A DNA stretch of 64,000 nucleotides from Plecoglossus altivelis. Its lineage: Eukaryota > Chordata > Actinopteri > Osmeriformes > Plecoglossidae. The position numbers were made by a program, and so were the translations under genes. The stretch lies in assembly GCA_036571765.1 (NCBI GenBank), contig BROE01000012.1, positions 10,919,422-10,983,421 of the forward strand. The letters are read 5' to 3'. Below the pieces are notes generated by a model. That model did no database searches, was not told the DNA's origin, and saw only the letters and a list, made by a program, of their open reading frames with translations. Below are positions 23,281-33,600 of this stretch, piece by piece; position 1 is the stretch's first letter, and every line of letters starts with the position of its first letter.

Positions 23281-23654
23281 CCAAGCTAGAGTATGCACCC
23301 TGCCTGTTTCAGCATATTGTGCCCTCAAACACAAAAAGATGATTAGTGGGATTTTCTGCGGGCCAAACAGCATGCCTGCAAGACTGAGACAGCTGGTGAA
23401 GAATGCTCTAGATGTGATAGTCCTGGGCTCTCCTTCCAGCTATTACACTTGAAGTAAGACATAAAGAAAAACCTCCTTTTGGCTACTCTGTCTGCAACCA
23501 AACACCCAAATGTGTTCTACACAGAGCAGACATTCCACTAGATTAAGAGGAATACTGGGATGACTGATGTGTACGTGGATTGCTGACTGTGTTGGGTTTG
23601 ATTGCGTGGGTGTTGAGTCTGTGTTTACACACGTCGCATAAACACACATGATGC
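23281..23654. other. Single-copy non-coding sequence
   Basis: Short mixed-composition segment between two repeat blocks. No gene recognised. Confidence 0.5.
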
Positions 23655-23723
23655 ACTCACTCGCTCACTCGCTGGCCCACTCGCTCACTCACTCACTCGC
23701 TCGCTCGCTCATTCACTCACTCA
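23655..23723. repeat. (CTCA/CTCG)n tetranucleotide repeat
   Basis: About 17 tandem four-base units alternating between CTCA and CTCG variants. Confidence 0.9.
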
Positions 23724-24228
23724 GACAAACTGAGACGCAGACACGCACACAGACACAAGCACAGACAGACACACAGACACATGCACACAGACACACGTAC
23801 AGACAGACACACGCACAGACAGACAGACACAGAGACAGACACGCACAGACAGACATATATGCACACCAACACGCACACACACACACACACACGCACAGAC
23901 AGACATATATGCACACCAACACGCACACACACAGAAACACAGACACACGCACAGACAGACATACACACACGCCAACACGCACGCACACAGACACGCACAG
24001 GCAGACATATACGCACACCAACACGCACACACACAGACACACACGCACAGACAGAGATATACACACATCAACACACAGACACAAACACACAGACATACAT
24101 GCACACCAACATGCACACACATAGACACACACAGACATACATATACATACATCAACACGCACACGCACAGACAAACATATGTGCACACCAACACACACAC
24201 ACACACAGACACACACAGGAGATGTTAC
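23724..24228. repeat. CA-derived minisatellite with 38-60 bp units
   Basis: Eight or so units, each with CAGACAGACATATATGCACA or a close variant, then CCAACACGCAC and a variable CA stretch. Unit anchors start near 23853, 23913, 23959, 24005, 24055, 24093, 24135 and 24175. The long Thr-His-Gln and Val-Cys open frames are artefacts. Confidence 0.9.
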
Positions 24229-24600
24229 CCTTTGGCCTGGGATTAAAACCACTCTTAAACCGGTTCAACCTTAAATTGAGCGTAATGGAGAGTGATCCAA
24301 ACATTGACTTACAGGCTTACAATAAAGCACAGGGCTTATAGTAATCTCTCAGTTCTCCCTCTAAGCTCAAATGAATCTGCCAAAACAATATCTATTTATT
24401 TCTTTATGCAATGCCTTTAATAAACATTGTGTCACAGGGAAAACCAAATCAGAGGCGGCTGAGAGCATGTGAGGAAATCAATTAAAATGAAGTCACAGGC
24501 CTGGCTGGTCAATTGTCTGTGGCAGTTATTTGATATAATACGGTTAATACTACTGGCTGGGTAAATTAACACAATTTTGCCATGGTAGACTTAGTGGAGT
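24229..24600. other. Candidate conserved non-coding block
   Basis: Low-repeat AT-rich island (about 24370-24590) with ATCAATTAAAATGA and TAAATTAACACAATTTTGCC. Enhancer-like by eye only. Confidence 0.28.
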
Positions 24601-24973
24601 GGGAATGAGTGTGTGTGAGTGTGTGTAAGTGTGTGTGTGCACGTGTGCGTGAGTAAATATGTGTGATGATGAGTGATAGAGATACAGAAAGTGAAAGAGA
24701 GACAAAGCCAGTTTGAGTGTGTGCACGTGTGGGTGGGAGAGTGCACGTGTGGGTGGGAGTTTGTGGGTGGGAGTGTGGATGTGTGAGTGGGAGTTTGTGT
24801 GTGCGTGTAGAAGTGTGGGCGTGTGAGTGGGAGTTTGTGTGTGCGTGTAGAAGTGTAGGCGTGTGAGTGTGAGTTTGTGTGTGCGTGTAAAAGTGTGGGC
24901 GTCTTCTGAGTGGGAGTTTGTGTGTGCGCGTAAAAGTGTGGGCGTGTGAGTGGGAGTTTGTGTGTGTGTGTGT
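24601..24973. repeat. TG-derived minisatellite with a 40-bp unit
   Basis: Three exact-length 40-bp units at 24781-24820, 24821-24860 and 24861-24900, a 43-bp variant at 24901-24943 and a partial unit to 24973. Each has GTGTGAGTGGGAGTTTG, then GTGCGTGTA and AGTGTGGGC. Two 20-bp units precede it at 24721-24760. Confidence 0.92.
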
Positions 24974-25130
24974 CAGCTCCCAGGGGACACTAGGGAGTCT
25001 GGGTAATAATAAGGGCTCTATGTAAACAATAGTCGAGGCTGACCGGAGATGGCCTAAGAAGCCCACCGGATCTAACAGGATATTATTAAGGCTTCTGCTC
25101 ATATGCAATCATGCTACTACTGGGTCCTGA

Positions 25131-25131
25131 C

Positions 25132-25199
<68 letters not shown>
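25131..25199. repeat. (CT)n array
   Basis: Almost pure CT repeat with TATC and CCTC interruptions. Confidence 0.95.
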
Positions 25200-25290
25200 T
25201 AATCTGCCCCTTCTCTGCTATTCATAATGCACAACGGAGGGTAACAATTTCTGTCTCTGTCTGCTTCTTTCAGAAATGGGAAAGCTGGGC

Positions 25291-25590
25291 ACACACACAG
25301 CTATCCACATGCACACTAAGTCACACATATTCACACAGCCACACACACACAGCCAGCCACATGCACACTAAGTCACACATATTCACACAGCCACACACAC
25401 AGGCAATCACATGCACACTAAGTCACACATATTCACACAGCCACACACACACAGCCATACACACACATATTGAGTCGCACACATGCACACAGCCACACAC
25501 ACAAACACACATACCCTGAGCCACACACACTGAGCCACACACACTGAGCCACACACACAGCCAAACACACAAAGACACACACACGCGTGG
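25291..25590. repeat. CA-derived minisatellite with ~50-bp units, then 14-bp units
   Basis: Three units anchored on CACATGCACACTAAGTCACA start at 25306, 25358 and 25408 (52 and 50 bp apart). The array then degenerates into a CACACACACTGAGC 14-bp unit at about 25516-25560. Confidence 0.9.
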
Positions 25591-26239
25591 TCTTTAGCCA
25601 CACGACTGGTCATTGTTGCTGGTGCAGCGGGCCATGATGTATGGTGGGAGGAGGGTCGTTTGTTTTGTGTCACTGGGTCAGATTGATTCCTGGGACTGTG
25701 GGTGGTGGCGGAGGGGGGTTGGGGCGCCAGCCCCACAGGGAGAGGGGCGGGAGGCCCTGGCCACGAGCCGCGCTGGAGGGAGGTACTTAGGGTCACAACG
25801 TATTGTTGTTCCTCCTCCTCAAGTCTGGAGCCTGTCACAGTTGTAATTGATAGAGACCGGCCATATCCAGAAAGAGAGATCACTCGTTTTTTCGCCGTTC
25901 TCCAAGAGAGGCGGAGGAAGGAGAGATTCTATCCCGGAGACTCTTGAGTGATCCAGAACACATGAGGAGATGAACACTGGGCTGGGATGTGGGGTCCACT
26001 GTGCATGGTCCACACCAGGAGACAGCACACACACACACAGGGTGAAGGATATTGGAAATTTACAGGGTGCCTGATAAAAGGGAGAAGAGCTGTTATATAT
26101 CCAGTGGAGAGCTATGAGAGGGAGGGAGAGAGAGACTCAGTTATCCATACAAGACGTGATGCCACTGATTGATTGGTGAGGACCAACCCCCTCGTGCGTT
26201 TTGGGGCTGTTCTCTGTGTGACACGCTTATTCTCGTTCT
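25591..26239. other. Single-copy non-coding sequence
   Basis: Mixed to GC-leaning sequence with GA (about 26112-26135) and CA (26028-26040) patches. Open frames here have no recognised domain. Confidence 0.5.
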
Positions 26240-26470
26240 TGTTAAATCAGCAGTCACCCACGCGAACAAAGTCTAATATTCAAAGTAACATTTGCCTTCC
26301 GAATAACTACAACCATGCATAATGGAGCTACCTTAAGGGTTTCACGGTTCGCCCCGTGAAATTGCAACGAGCGGGACCCTGCCAAGTCCTGCCAGTGAGG
26401 GCGGGCAACACAAATGCTTTTGTTTTGAGGTGTGTTTTCTTCACACAAAAGGCGTTGAGGCCTAATTAAG
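26240..26470. other. Candidate conserved non-coding block with a hairpin
   Basis: Low-repeat island. It contains a perfect 8-bp inverted repeat, TTTCACGG at 26340-26347 and CCGTGAAA at 26354-26361, with a six-base loop, and AT-rich motifs such as GCCTAATTAAGA near 26459. Function unknown. Confidence 0.3.
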
Positions 26471-26990
26471 ACACTTTAGTGCTGGATCACAGTGGGCAGA
26501 TGGCTGTCTGTGGTGAATCCAAGCCCAGCCACAGGACACTGTGGAGTTGAAAAGAACAGCCAAAGGGAGCTCGGTGTGTGCCCCCCGCCCCCCTCCTCTC
26601 TGCCCCCTCCTCCCCCCCATCCACCAGCTAAGGGGGGAAGGGAGGGTGGACACGCTGGTGGAGGAGGGATGGAGGGTGGGTGAATTTACGGGCGGAGGTT
26701 GGACCGTTGGATTGATGAAGGGATTGGAGGTTTGTTTCTCTCTCTATCCCTACAGCAATGACAGACAGAGAGGGTCTGAAATAAGTTGTTGTTCTGGGAA
26801 AGTGTAGCCACAGTACATCATGGAGCAGAAATACATGAAACAGTGGACTGTTACGGTTGCCTATAAATCCCTTTTCATCTGCAATCTCTGTGCAACTGCC
26901 AGTGCTGATATGCATCCCTCTCCCCAGAAACACAGACGTTATGTAATATCTGTCTGTCTGTTTGTCTGTCTATCTGCGTGTCAATCTACA
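26471..26990. other. Non-coding sequence with C-rich patch and (CTGT)n
   Basis: C-rich at about 26581-26620, G-rich at 26630-26680, and a short CTGT tetranucleotide run at about 26949-26976 immediately before the interspersed repeat. Confidence 0.5.
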
Positions 26991-27110
26991 CCTGGGGTGG
27001 CCAACCCTGGTCTTCAAGAGCCACTGTCCTGTGCTCCAGCACACCTGATTCTAATGGATGGGTTGTGGAAGCCTGATAACAACCCTTCATTCGAATCAAG
27101 TGTGCTGGAT
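26991..27110 (+). mobile_element. Degenerate copy of a widespread teleost interspersed repeat
   Basis: The start GGGGTGGCCAACCCTGGTC, the CCAGCACACCTGATT word (27036-27050) and its near-perfect inverted partner AATCAAGTGTGCTGG (27094-27108) match a short palindromic repeat that I recall from many fish genomes, probably a non-autonomous DNA transposon. It carries no coding sequence. Family name not assigned, because I cannot search a repeat library. Confidence 0.5.
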
Positions 27111-27580
27111 CCTTATCTACTACTGTCCTGATCCACAATATGCATCTGTGTATGTACCAAACTGTCACTTGTCTGTCTGTCCATCCATCCACCTACAGGC
27201 CAATGAATAAGCAGGCCCTGTTTGACAACACGACACTTAACCCCCCCATCTTTGAAGTAGTGTGATGATGACAAGCCCCTGATCTAAGAACACCAGAAGA
27301 CAGAGGGGTTCCGCGCTCTCCAGTGCCCTGTCCTTTGAAAACGGCGGCGTAGGTAAACGTACGCGGAGACGCCGCTGTTTCCGTGGCTACGAGCCCCATC
27401 AGCCTCAATCAGCCGCAGAGACCAGTCATTTTTATCACTTGCCAAACCTGCCAAGCGGGTGATAAACTTTAAAGTTGGTTTCTAAAATTTCACCTCCCCC
27501 CAGAGTTCAACCGAATGGGAGTCAGCCAGAATTCATAACGAGCTGCCCAGGGGCGAAATGTTCCCTCTGATTGCACCTCA
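27111..27580. other. Single-copy non-coding sequence
   Basis: Contains the stem-loop at 27339-27380 and a locally CpG-rich stretch around it. No gene recognised. Confidence 0.5.
27339..27380. other. 12-bp inverted repeat (stem-loop)
   Basis: Left arm AAACGGCGGCGT (27339-27350) pairs with right arm ACGCCGCTGTTT (27369-27380) at 11 of 12 positions. The odd position is a G-T wobble if transcribed. The loop is 18 bases. CpG-rich. Function unknown. Confidence 0.45.
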
Positions 27581-27605
27581 CCCCCCCCCCCCCCCCCCCC
27601 CCCCC
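27581..27605. repeat. Poly-C tract (25 C)
   Basis: Twenty-five consecutive C. Confidence 0.95.
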
Positions 27606-28028
27606 AGCCCTCCTGCCCACCCTCCAGCACACGCCACAAACAAATAGAAGGAGTATCAGAGGGAGAAAGGGAGGCGAGTTGAGGACTGTGACAGCAGGTA
27701 ATACCTAAGCGTGCTCAAACACACACATTCACCAAACCGTACATTGTGCACGAACACACAAATACAAGCAAACAAGACAGTCACACAGGACCAACGCGAG
27801 TGACGTTCTAATACGTCATGGAAACGCCCACGTTTCAGTCCCCCTCCTCCGTGTCTCCAACCATTCCTGGACAGCACAGCCAACACGGCAGCACTCAGGC
27901 CTTCTGACTAAGACACAGCGGCTAGATGAGGTTTTATGGAGCTCCCTGCCACCAGCAGCCGTAATGGCCAGGAGGCACTTGTTAGTGGGCTAATAAGACC
28001 GTATAAATAAAGCCTCTGAATCACACAT
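27606..28028. other. Single-copy non-coding sequence
   Basis: Mixed sequence with a few ACAC words. No gene recognised. Confidence 0.5.
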
Positions 28029-28163
28029 TCAGGAAGGGAGAGAGGTGAGGGTGAGAGGGAGGGAGAGCACGAGAGAGGGAAAGAGTGTGAGAGAGAGAAA
28101 GATTGAAAGCAAGAGTGAGAGAGTGATAGAGAGAGACTGTGTAAGTCAGAAAGAGAGAGTAAC

Positions 28164-28218
<55 letters not shown>
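28029..28218. repeat. (GA)n array
   Basis: Imperfect GA-rich repeat leading into a pure (GA) block at about 28165-28218. Confidence 0.95.
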
Positions 28219-28219
<1 letters not shown>

Positions 28220-28351
28220 ATAAAGAGGAACCATCCATCAGTCTCCCGGGGGAGCAGGACAAATTAAAGCCCATAAAAGGCCTCATTACTGGGGGCAGTG
28301 CTCCTGTCTCAGTCCCCCCCGCCGTCCCCCGCCCGCCGTCCCTCGACATCA

Positions 28352-28390
28352 ACACACACACACACATGCACACACACACACACGCACACA
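28352..28390. repeat. (CA)n microsatellite
   Basis: CA repeat with ATG and CG interruptions. Confidence 0.9.
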
Positions 28391-29246
28391 CTACTAGCAT
28401 CATCATCAAGGGGGAAATTATACACATAAAGCACAGAAGAATCCTGCAGCAGCGATGTTTCTACTGCTCCTGCTAATATGTGGATAATATGTCCACATGA
28501 CAATGTCCATGGGCATTTGCTTCATCCTGTCTGTCTTGTACCAGCATTGTCTGCATACTGTAATTTAACTGATTATTACAGCGGGTGATGAAAGCTTTTT
28601 ATTAGTTACCACCCCCTACCCCTCCACCATCCTTGCTGCCATGGTTCGGGTAATGTTATGGTGTCTTTCAATCTTGGGGACGTATACAAGCTGGAATATT
28701 TGCATTTGCATTGTTTGGTTTTGCTGTTGAGGACAGCGCAGGGAAAAAAACAAAACAAGTGCCAGTCTCCCTCATGACGTCACGCGTCCAGACGTTCCAT
28801 ATTGAAGATCCAAACCATTCTTACCTCAGGCATTCTTACACTATGCATGTTCCACTCACTGTGGCGGGACAGTAGTGCTATCTCCCACACTCTGTGTCCA
28901 CTGTGCTAGTGCAGCTAACAGTGCTCAAACACAGAGCCTTGGGTAGGGTCAAGCCTGGACAGGGTTAAGTCTGGCACCTAAATACAGACACCCTGCTTGA
29001 TAGACATACCATTGGCTCTGATCCCTTGATGCATGGTCAGTGTGTGCGTGTATGTGTGTGTGTGCAATCACCCTAGCAGGTCTGTGGAGTCAACATCACT
29101 GACGGCCATTAGGGATCTGATGAGACAGAGAAGGTGTAATTACAAGGACCACTCCAGCATGCCTGCAGGGCTGCCTACTGCAGACGCCTGACTATAAAAG
29201 CACACACCGAACACGGAACGGTGCCTGCCACTAAAAAGTTATTGGG
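28391..29246. other. Single-copy non-coding sequence
   Basis: Low-repeat DNA containing a perfect CRE (28775-28782). No gene recognised. Confidence 0.5.
28775..28782. promoter_or_regulatory. Perfect CRE palindrome TGACGTCA
   Basis: Full consensus binding site for CREB/ATF family factors, followed by CGCGTCC. CpG-containing CREs are depleted in methylated vertebrate DNA, so a retained copy is notable. Only the motif supports it. Confidence 0.4.
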
Positions 29247-29352
29247 AGATAGAAAGAAAGAGGGTGACAGAAATAGAGAAAGAGAAAAAAGGAGAGAATG
29301 AAAGGGGGAGAACGAGAGAAAGAGAGCAAGCAAGAGAGAGCTAAAGAGAGAT
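29247..29352. repeat. GA-rich low-complexity array
   Basis: Imperfect GA/GAAA repeat on the plus strand. Confidence 0.85.
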
Positions 29353-30012
29353 GGGGGGGGAGCACTGGGATCCTTATTAAACCCAAGCCCCATCGGCTCA
29401 GTAGCCATCCTCCTCCATCTGAAATTAGCCTACAGACTAAGTATTGCCTTATATGATACTTCTTGTTTCATTATGTGGGTCTTGGAAGTAAAAGAAAGCC
29501 CTCCCATCATTGAGGGTGAGCGTATATGCTGAATCCCCAGAAAAGCTCCTCCATGAATTATTGACAGTCTGAGGGGACTGTGGTACCAGAGCTGGAGAAG
29601 GAGCCCGAGAGCATGCGTGGCCAATGGGACGCTGCCGTGGGATTCAGCTCAGCTCGTGTGCCGCTTTCGCCCGAGAACCTCACATTTACCTTCCACACCC
29701 GGCCCACTCCAGACTAGACAGCACGCTCCGGGACAGAGCTGCTTTGGCCAACGTCTGGCCCACTGTTTGGGTTCGAACTTGACAGTTAAGTGCGAAAAAG
29801 ACAGACACTTTGACGTGTGTAATTAGGGTCTTTGCGGGGACGGGCTGATGGAATTTCTCCTCTGAGCCACGGGGATGACATGCAGAGAACCTGCAGGGGG
29901 AATTGGTTTCAGCGTTCGGCCCCGCAGGGACTCCAGAGAGAAATCCCGCGCTACATCTCATTTCGCTTTCCCGCACAACACCATAAGACAGACAACAGCC
30001 CCTCCACCCAAA
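29353..30012. other. Single-copy non-coding sequence
   Basis: Low-repeat sequence of mixed composition. Open frames here (29617-29826 plus, 29832-30332 plus) enter the poly-C tract and have no recognised domain. Confidence 0.45.
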
Positions 30013-30062
30013 CCCCCCCCCCCCCCCCCCCCCCCCCCCCAACCCCCCCCCTCCCACCCCCC
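30013..30062. repeat. Poly-C tract (28 C plus further C runs)
   Basis: Twenty-eight C at 30013-30040, AA, then C-rich sequence. The Pro-rich translations are artefacts. Confidence 0.92.
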
Positions 30063-30330
30063 AAAACAAAATCCTCTCTCTACTTTTGTCTTTCTGCTCA
30101 AATTCCACACACAAACCGCATACGCAATGATTATTTGCGTTTAATTATTCATCCTTCGATGGTAAAGGGATTGGGGCTTTGGAGTTTGCGCATTCTTTCA
30201 AGACGAACATGGCAAGGGGGAAACTTCAGAGCTGGTAGCCCTCATTTAAATCAGGCTGCAAGAGGAGACACTATTGATTCCGTGCTTATACTCTCCTCGG
30301 CGCTGCCCGCCTGTGAAAAACAGGCGGGTT
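30063..30330. other. Candidate conserved non-coding block
   Basis: Low-repeat island with GCGTTTAATTATTCATCC near 30136, a homeodomain/octamer-like combination, ending in the hairpin at 30306-30328. Enhancer-like by eye only. Confidence 0.3.
30306..30328. other. Perfect 9-bp GC-rich hairpin with GAAAA loop
   Basis: CCCGCCTGT (30306-30314), loop GAAAA, ACAGGCGGG (30320-30328). Very stable if single-stranded. In a bacterium it would suggest a terminator, but this context is vertebrate and no such role is claimed. Confidence 0.5.
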
Positions 30331-30825
30331 GATTTGGGGTGGGGGGAAGGGTGGTGGGGCGGGTGGAGTTAGGTTGGTCCCAATAGGGTCCATAACAAAG
30401 AGGACAGACTTGTTTGAGGCTAAAAACAGTGTTGCTCAGCGAGCGGGCGAGTGCTAACAAGACAGAGCAGATGAGAGAACAGAGAGAGAGAGAGAGAAGC
30501 TGTTGAGAACTTCTTGCGCTTTCTGCTTGTATATACCTTGACCATGTCATTTATGACAAGATGGGACTCAATTGCCGGCAATCCAGTTGAACCAAGGACG
30601 GCACGCCCGCTCCTCCGCCCCCCTCCCCGTCCTGCATTCACTGTGAAACAACTCAGCCATACCTACTGTGGTTCATCCAGCCTCATCCTTATCTGCAAAG
30701 CCCAATCTTCTTCAGATAACGCCAAGTCAACTACCATGGCAGTGCAGCGTCACGTCACATGAAAAGCCTTCTGCTGTAGTGACTGTCAGGTGCAATTTCC
30801 ACCAATGGGCCAAGGTTTCTGGAGT
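30331..30825. other. Single-copy non-coding sequence
   Basis: Mixed sequence with a short GA run (30479-30497). It ends at the left boundary of the 896-bp tandem duplication. Confidence 0.5.
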
Positions 30826-31721
30826 TTCTGGATCAAAGTGAAGCCAAAGAACCTTAAAGAAAAATAATAAAAAAAGATCTGATACGGACTGAATCTCTCA
30901 GTCGATCCCTCGACAATGAGAGCAGCCTCGCTCGGAGCCAGGTAGAAGATGCTCGCGTTTGTCTCCAAAGAACCCTCTCTCCTCACTCAAGCGAGGATCA
31001 ATGGGGAGGGAAGACACACAGACGCAGGCAGGGTCTAATTGATGGCGCCGTCATGAATGCTGCCCATCACGGGAAACCGAGGCTTATTATTCGCCCGGCT
31101 GACGATTTGACGCGGTTTGATCTGCGCCTACCCAATGGCAGGGCTCCTGCGCCGGGATTTGTTTACGGATTGATTGATCAAAGGGACACCTCCCGTCTCT
31201 TTGTTTGTTTCATGTAAACATACCGACGGACAGTTTTGGTCTTTTTTTAACTTTCTTCACTATACAATGACTACTGTTGAGCTTTTTTCGAGTCCACTTC
31301 GTGTGGATACCGAGTACTGTAGTGCACTATTCTGTGGACTGGGAGTGTGGAGAGGAAGAGGTGTTTGTCGCCGTGTCGACGGCAACAATCGCCGTCCTGC
31401 CGTCTCCCTTCTCATCATCCAAATCCTCCCCCTCCATCATCACCATCATCATCATCATCCCTGTAGACACCATCGTCCGTTCTCACCACCGTCACCCTGA
31501 TCAGGGATGATCGTCACAATCAACCTCATCATCCTCATGAGCATCAGTGCTGTCATCCGTCACCATAATAAACCCCATCATCATCAGTATCATCATCATC
31601 ACAGCCACCACCACCAACAGTGAAACAAAACTCCACCCCTCCATCTTTGTAACAGGCTCTAACAGCCTATCTAGCACCGCCGAGTAATTCCTATAATGAG
31701 AAGAGGAGCAGATACCAAGGG
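30826..31721. repeat. Tandem duplication, copy 1 (896 bp)
   Basis: Directly adjacent to copy 2 with no spacer. The only difference I see is A at 31448 versus C at 32344 in a CAT-rich stretch. The unit contains single-copy, enhancer-like sequence and CATCAC trinucleotide repeats at its right end. No coding content: paired open frames in the two copies only reflect the duplication. It may be a real recent duplication or an assembly error. Confidence 0.97.
31160..31220 (+). promoter_or_regulatory. FOX / PBX-HOX / TCF-LEF motif cluster in copy 1
   Basis: TGTTTAC (31160-31166, forkhead), TGATTGAT (31171-31178, PBX/HOX type), overlapping ATCAAAGG (31177-31184, TCF/LEF) and TGTAAACA (31213-31220, forkhead). 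A CCAAT word sits just upstream at 31133-31137. The same cluster recurs in copy 2 at 32056-32116. Motif matches only. Confidence 0.35.
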
Positions 31722-32617
31722 TTCTGGATCAAAGTGAAGCCAAAGAACCTTAAAGAAAAATAATAAAAAAAGATCTGATACGGACTGAATCTCTCAGTCG
31801 ATCCCTCGACAATGAGAGCAGCCTCGCTCGGAGCCAGGTAGAAGATGCTCGCGTTTGTCTCCAAAGAACCCTCTCTCCTCACTCAAGCGAGGATCAATGG
31901 GGAGGGAAGACACACAGACGCAGGCAGGGTCTAATTGATGGCGCCGTCATGAATGCTGCCCATCACGGGAAACCGAGGCTTATTATTCGCCCGGCTGACG
32001 ATTTGACGCGGTTTGATCTGCGCCTACCCAATGGCAGGGCTCCTGCGCCGGGATTTGTTTACGGATTGATTGATCAAAGGGACACCTCCCGTCTCTTTGT
32101 TTGTTTCATGTAAACATACCGACGGACAGTTTTGGTCTTTTTTTAACTTTCTTCACTATACAATGACTACTGTTGAGCTTTTTTCGAGTCCACTTCGTGT
32201 GGATACCGAGTACTGTAGTGCACTATTCTGTGGACTGGGAGTGTGGAGAGGAAGAGGTGTTTGTCGCCGTGTCGACGGCAACAATCGCCGTCCTGCCGTC
32301 TCCCTTCTCATCATCCAAATCCTCCCCCTCCATCATCACCATCCTCATCATCATCCCTGTAGACACCATCGTCCGTTCTCACCACCGTCACCCTGATCAG
32401 GGATGATCGTCACAATCAACCTCATCATCCTCATGAGCATCAGTGCTGTCATCCGTCACCATAATAAACCCCATCATCATCAGTATCATCATCATCACAG
32501 CCACCACCACCAACAGTGAAACAAAACTCCACCCCTCCATCTTTGTAACAGGCTCTAACAGCCTATCTAGCACCGCCGAGTAATTCCTATAATGAGAAGA
32601 GGAGCAGATACCAAGGG
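31722..32617. repeat. Tandem duplication, copy 2 (896 bp)
   Basis: Same length as copy 1 and identical except for one base by my comparison. The right boundary is at GGG followed by AAGTAG at 32618. The junction shows no shared bases beyond the unit ends. Confidence 0.97.
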
Positions 32618-33600
32618 AAGTAGTCCACCAGTACAGGGAGTGTTTGGTAGAAGGCAGGCTAGCCTGCACGCTGGCGCACATCCTCACTGTCTTTAATGAG
32701 GCGCTTTCATATGAGGGTGAAGGAGAGCTGTCAGAAGGCCGAGCGCAGCTCAGATCCAACCACGAGACAGCGGGGCTGGCGGGGCGCTCACTGTCGGTGG
32801 AGACGCCACCGAGACGAGAGAGCAACAAAAGATAATGTCAAGGACGAGCGCAAAGAAGAAATGGTAAGGTCACCTTACGAAGGTGAACAAGCCAGATGAA
32901 AGAACACAATGTCATCCATCTCAATTGCAGGCATGAAAGCCTGTGGAACATGAATTAAAAGAGGCATCGCGCTGAGGGAAGCTTCGACTTGGGGGTCATC
33001 TGTGCGCTACTCAAAGTTTGAATCGTGGGAGCGTTCGATGCTGTTTCCTGTCGAGTCCTATCGGGCCATCGTGGAACTTTCCGGAGCACTTTTTCCCCCC
33101 CCTGGCGTGCAGTGTGGGCAGGCGACAGCTCAGACAAACATGCCTGGTGAAAAGAGCCTTGTGAACTTCCCCGGCCTTGCTGTTGTCACCCTGTACTTGG
33201 CGCTCATATATTGAAGTGTCGACGAGGTAAAATCTCACCATCCCTTCCTCTTCTCTCTCACACACACATTGGCAACAAACACGCAGAGGCAGGCACACTC
33301 AAACAGACTGACGCACTTAAACACACACACACACCGTCTTAAAGCAGACAGCACAGCACTGGTTCCCCATCAATACTGCATACGTTTAAAGCACACGGTT
33401 TACCGGGGATCACAACCTGCTGTAGCATCCTGCTGGCAGCCCTTTGGGGAATTGCAGTAGCTTTATTTATACAACGCTTCATAAAGCATTCACGAGTCAA
33501 CGTTTGTGTACACTGTGTATGTGCAGGGTGTATGTATATCTAACAGGGCAAGGGATAGGAGAGGGTGGCAGGGGGGTTAGGGGGCATGCAACAGATTCCC
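32618..33600. other. Single-copy non-coding sequence
   Basis: Mixed sequence with CA words at 33258-33335. Short open frames carry no recognised domain. Confidence 0.5.

Noticed and set aside
23648..24341. Long His-Thr-Gln and Val-Cys open frames
   Set aside because: All frames of a CA-derived minisatellite stay open. They are not proteins.
29764..29790. GGGTTCGAAC word resembling a tRNA B box
   Set aside because: No A box at the right distance and no cloverleaf can be drawn.
30306..30345. Rho-independent terminator-like hairpin
   Set aside because: The genome context is vertebrate and no T run follows. Reported only as a hairpin.
31174..32406. Two near-identical 108-codon open frames 896 bp apart
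   Set aside because: They are the two copies of the tandem duplication. The His run comes from a CAT repeat.
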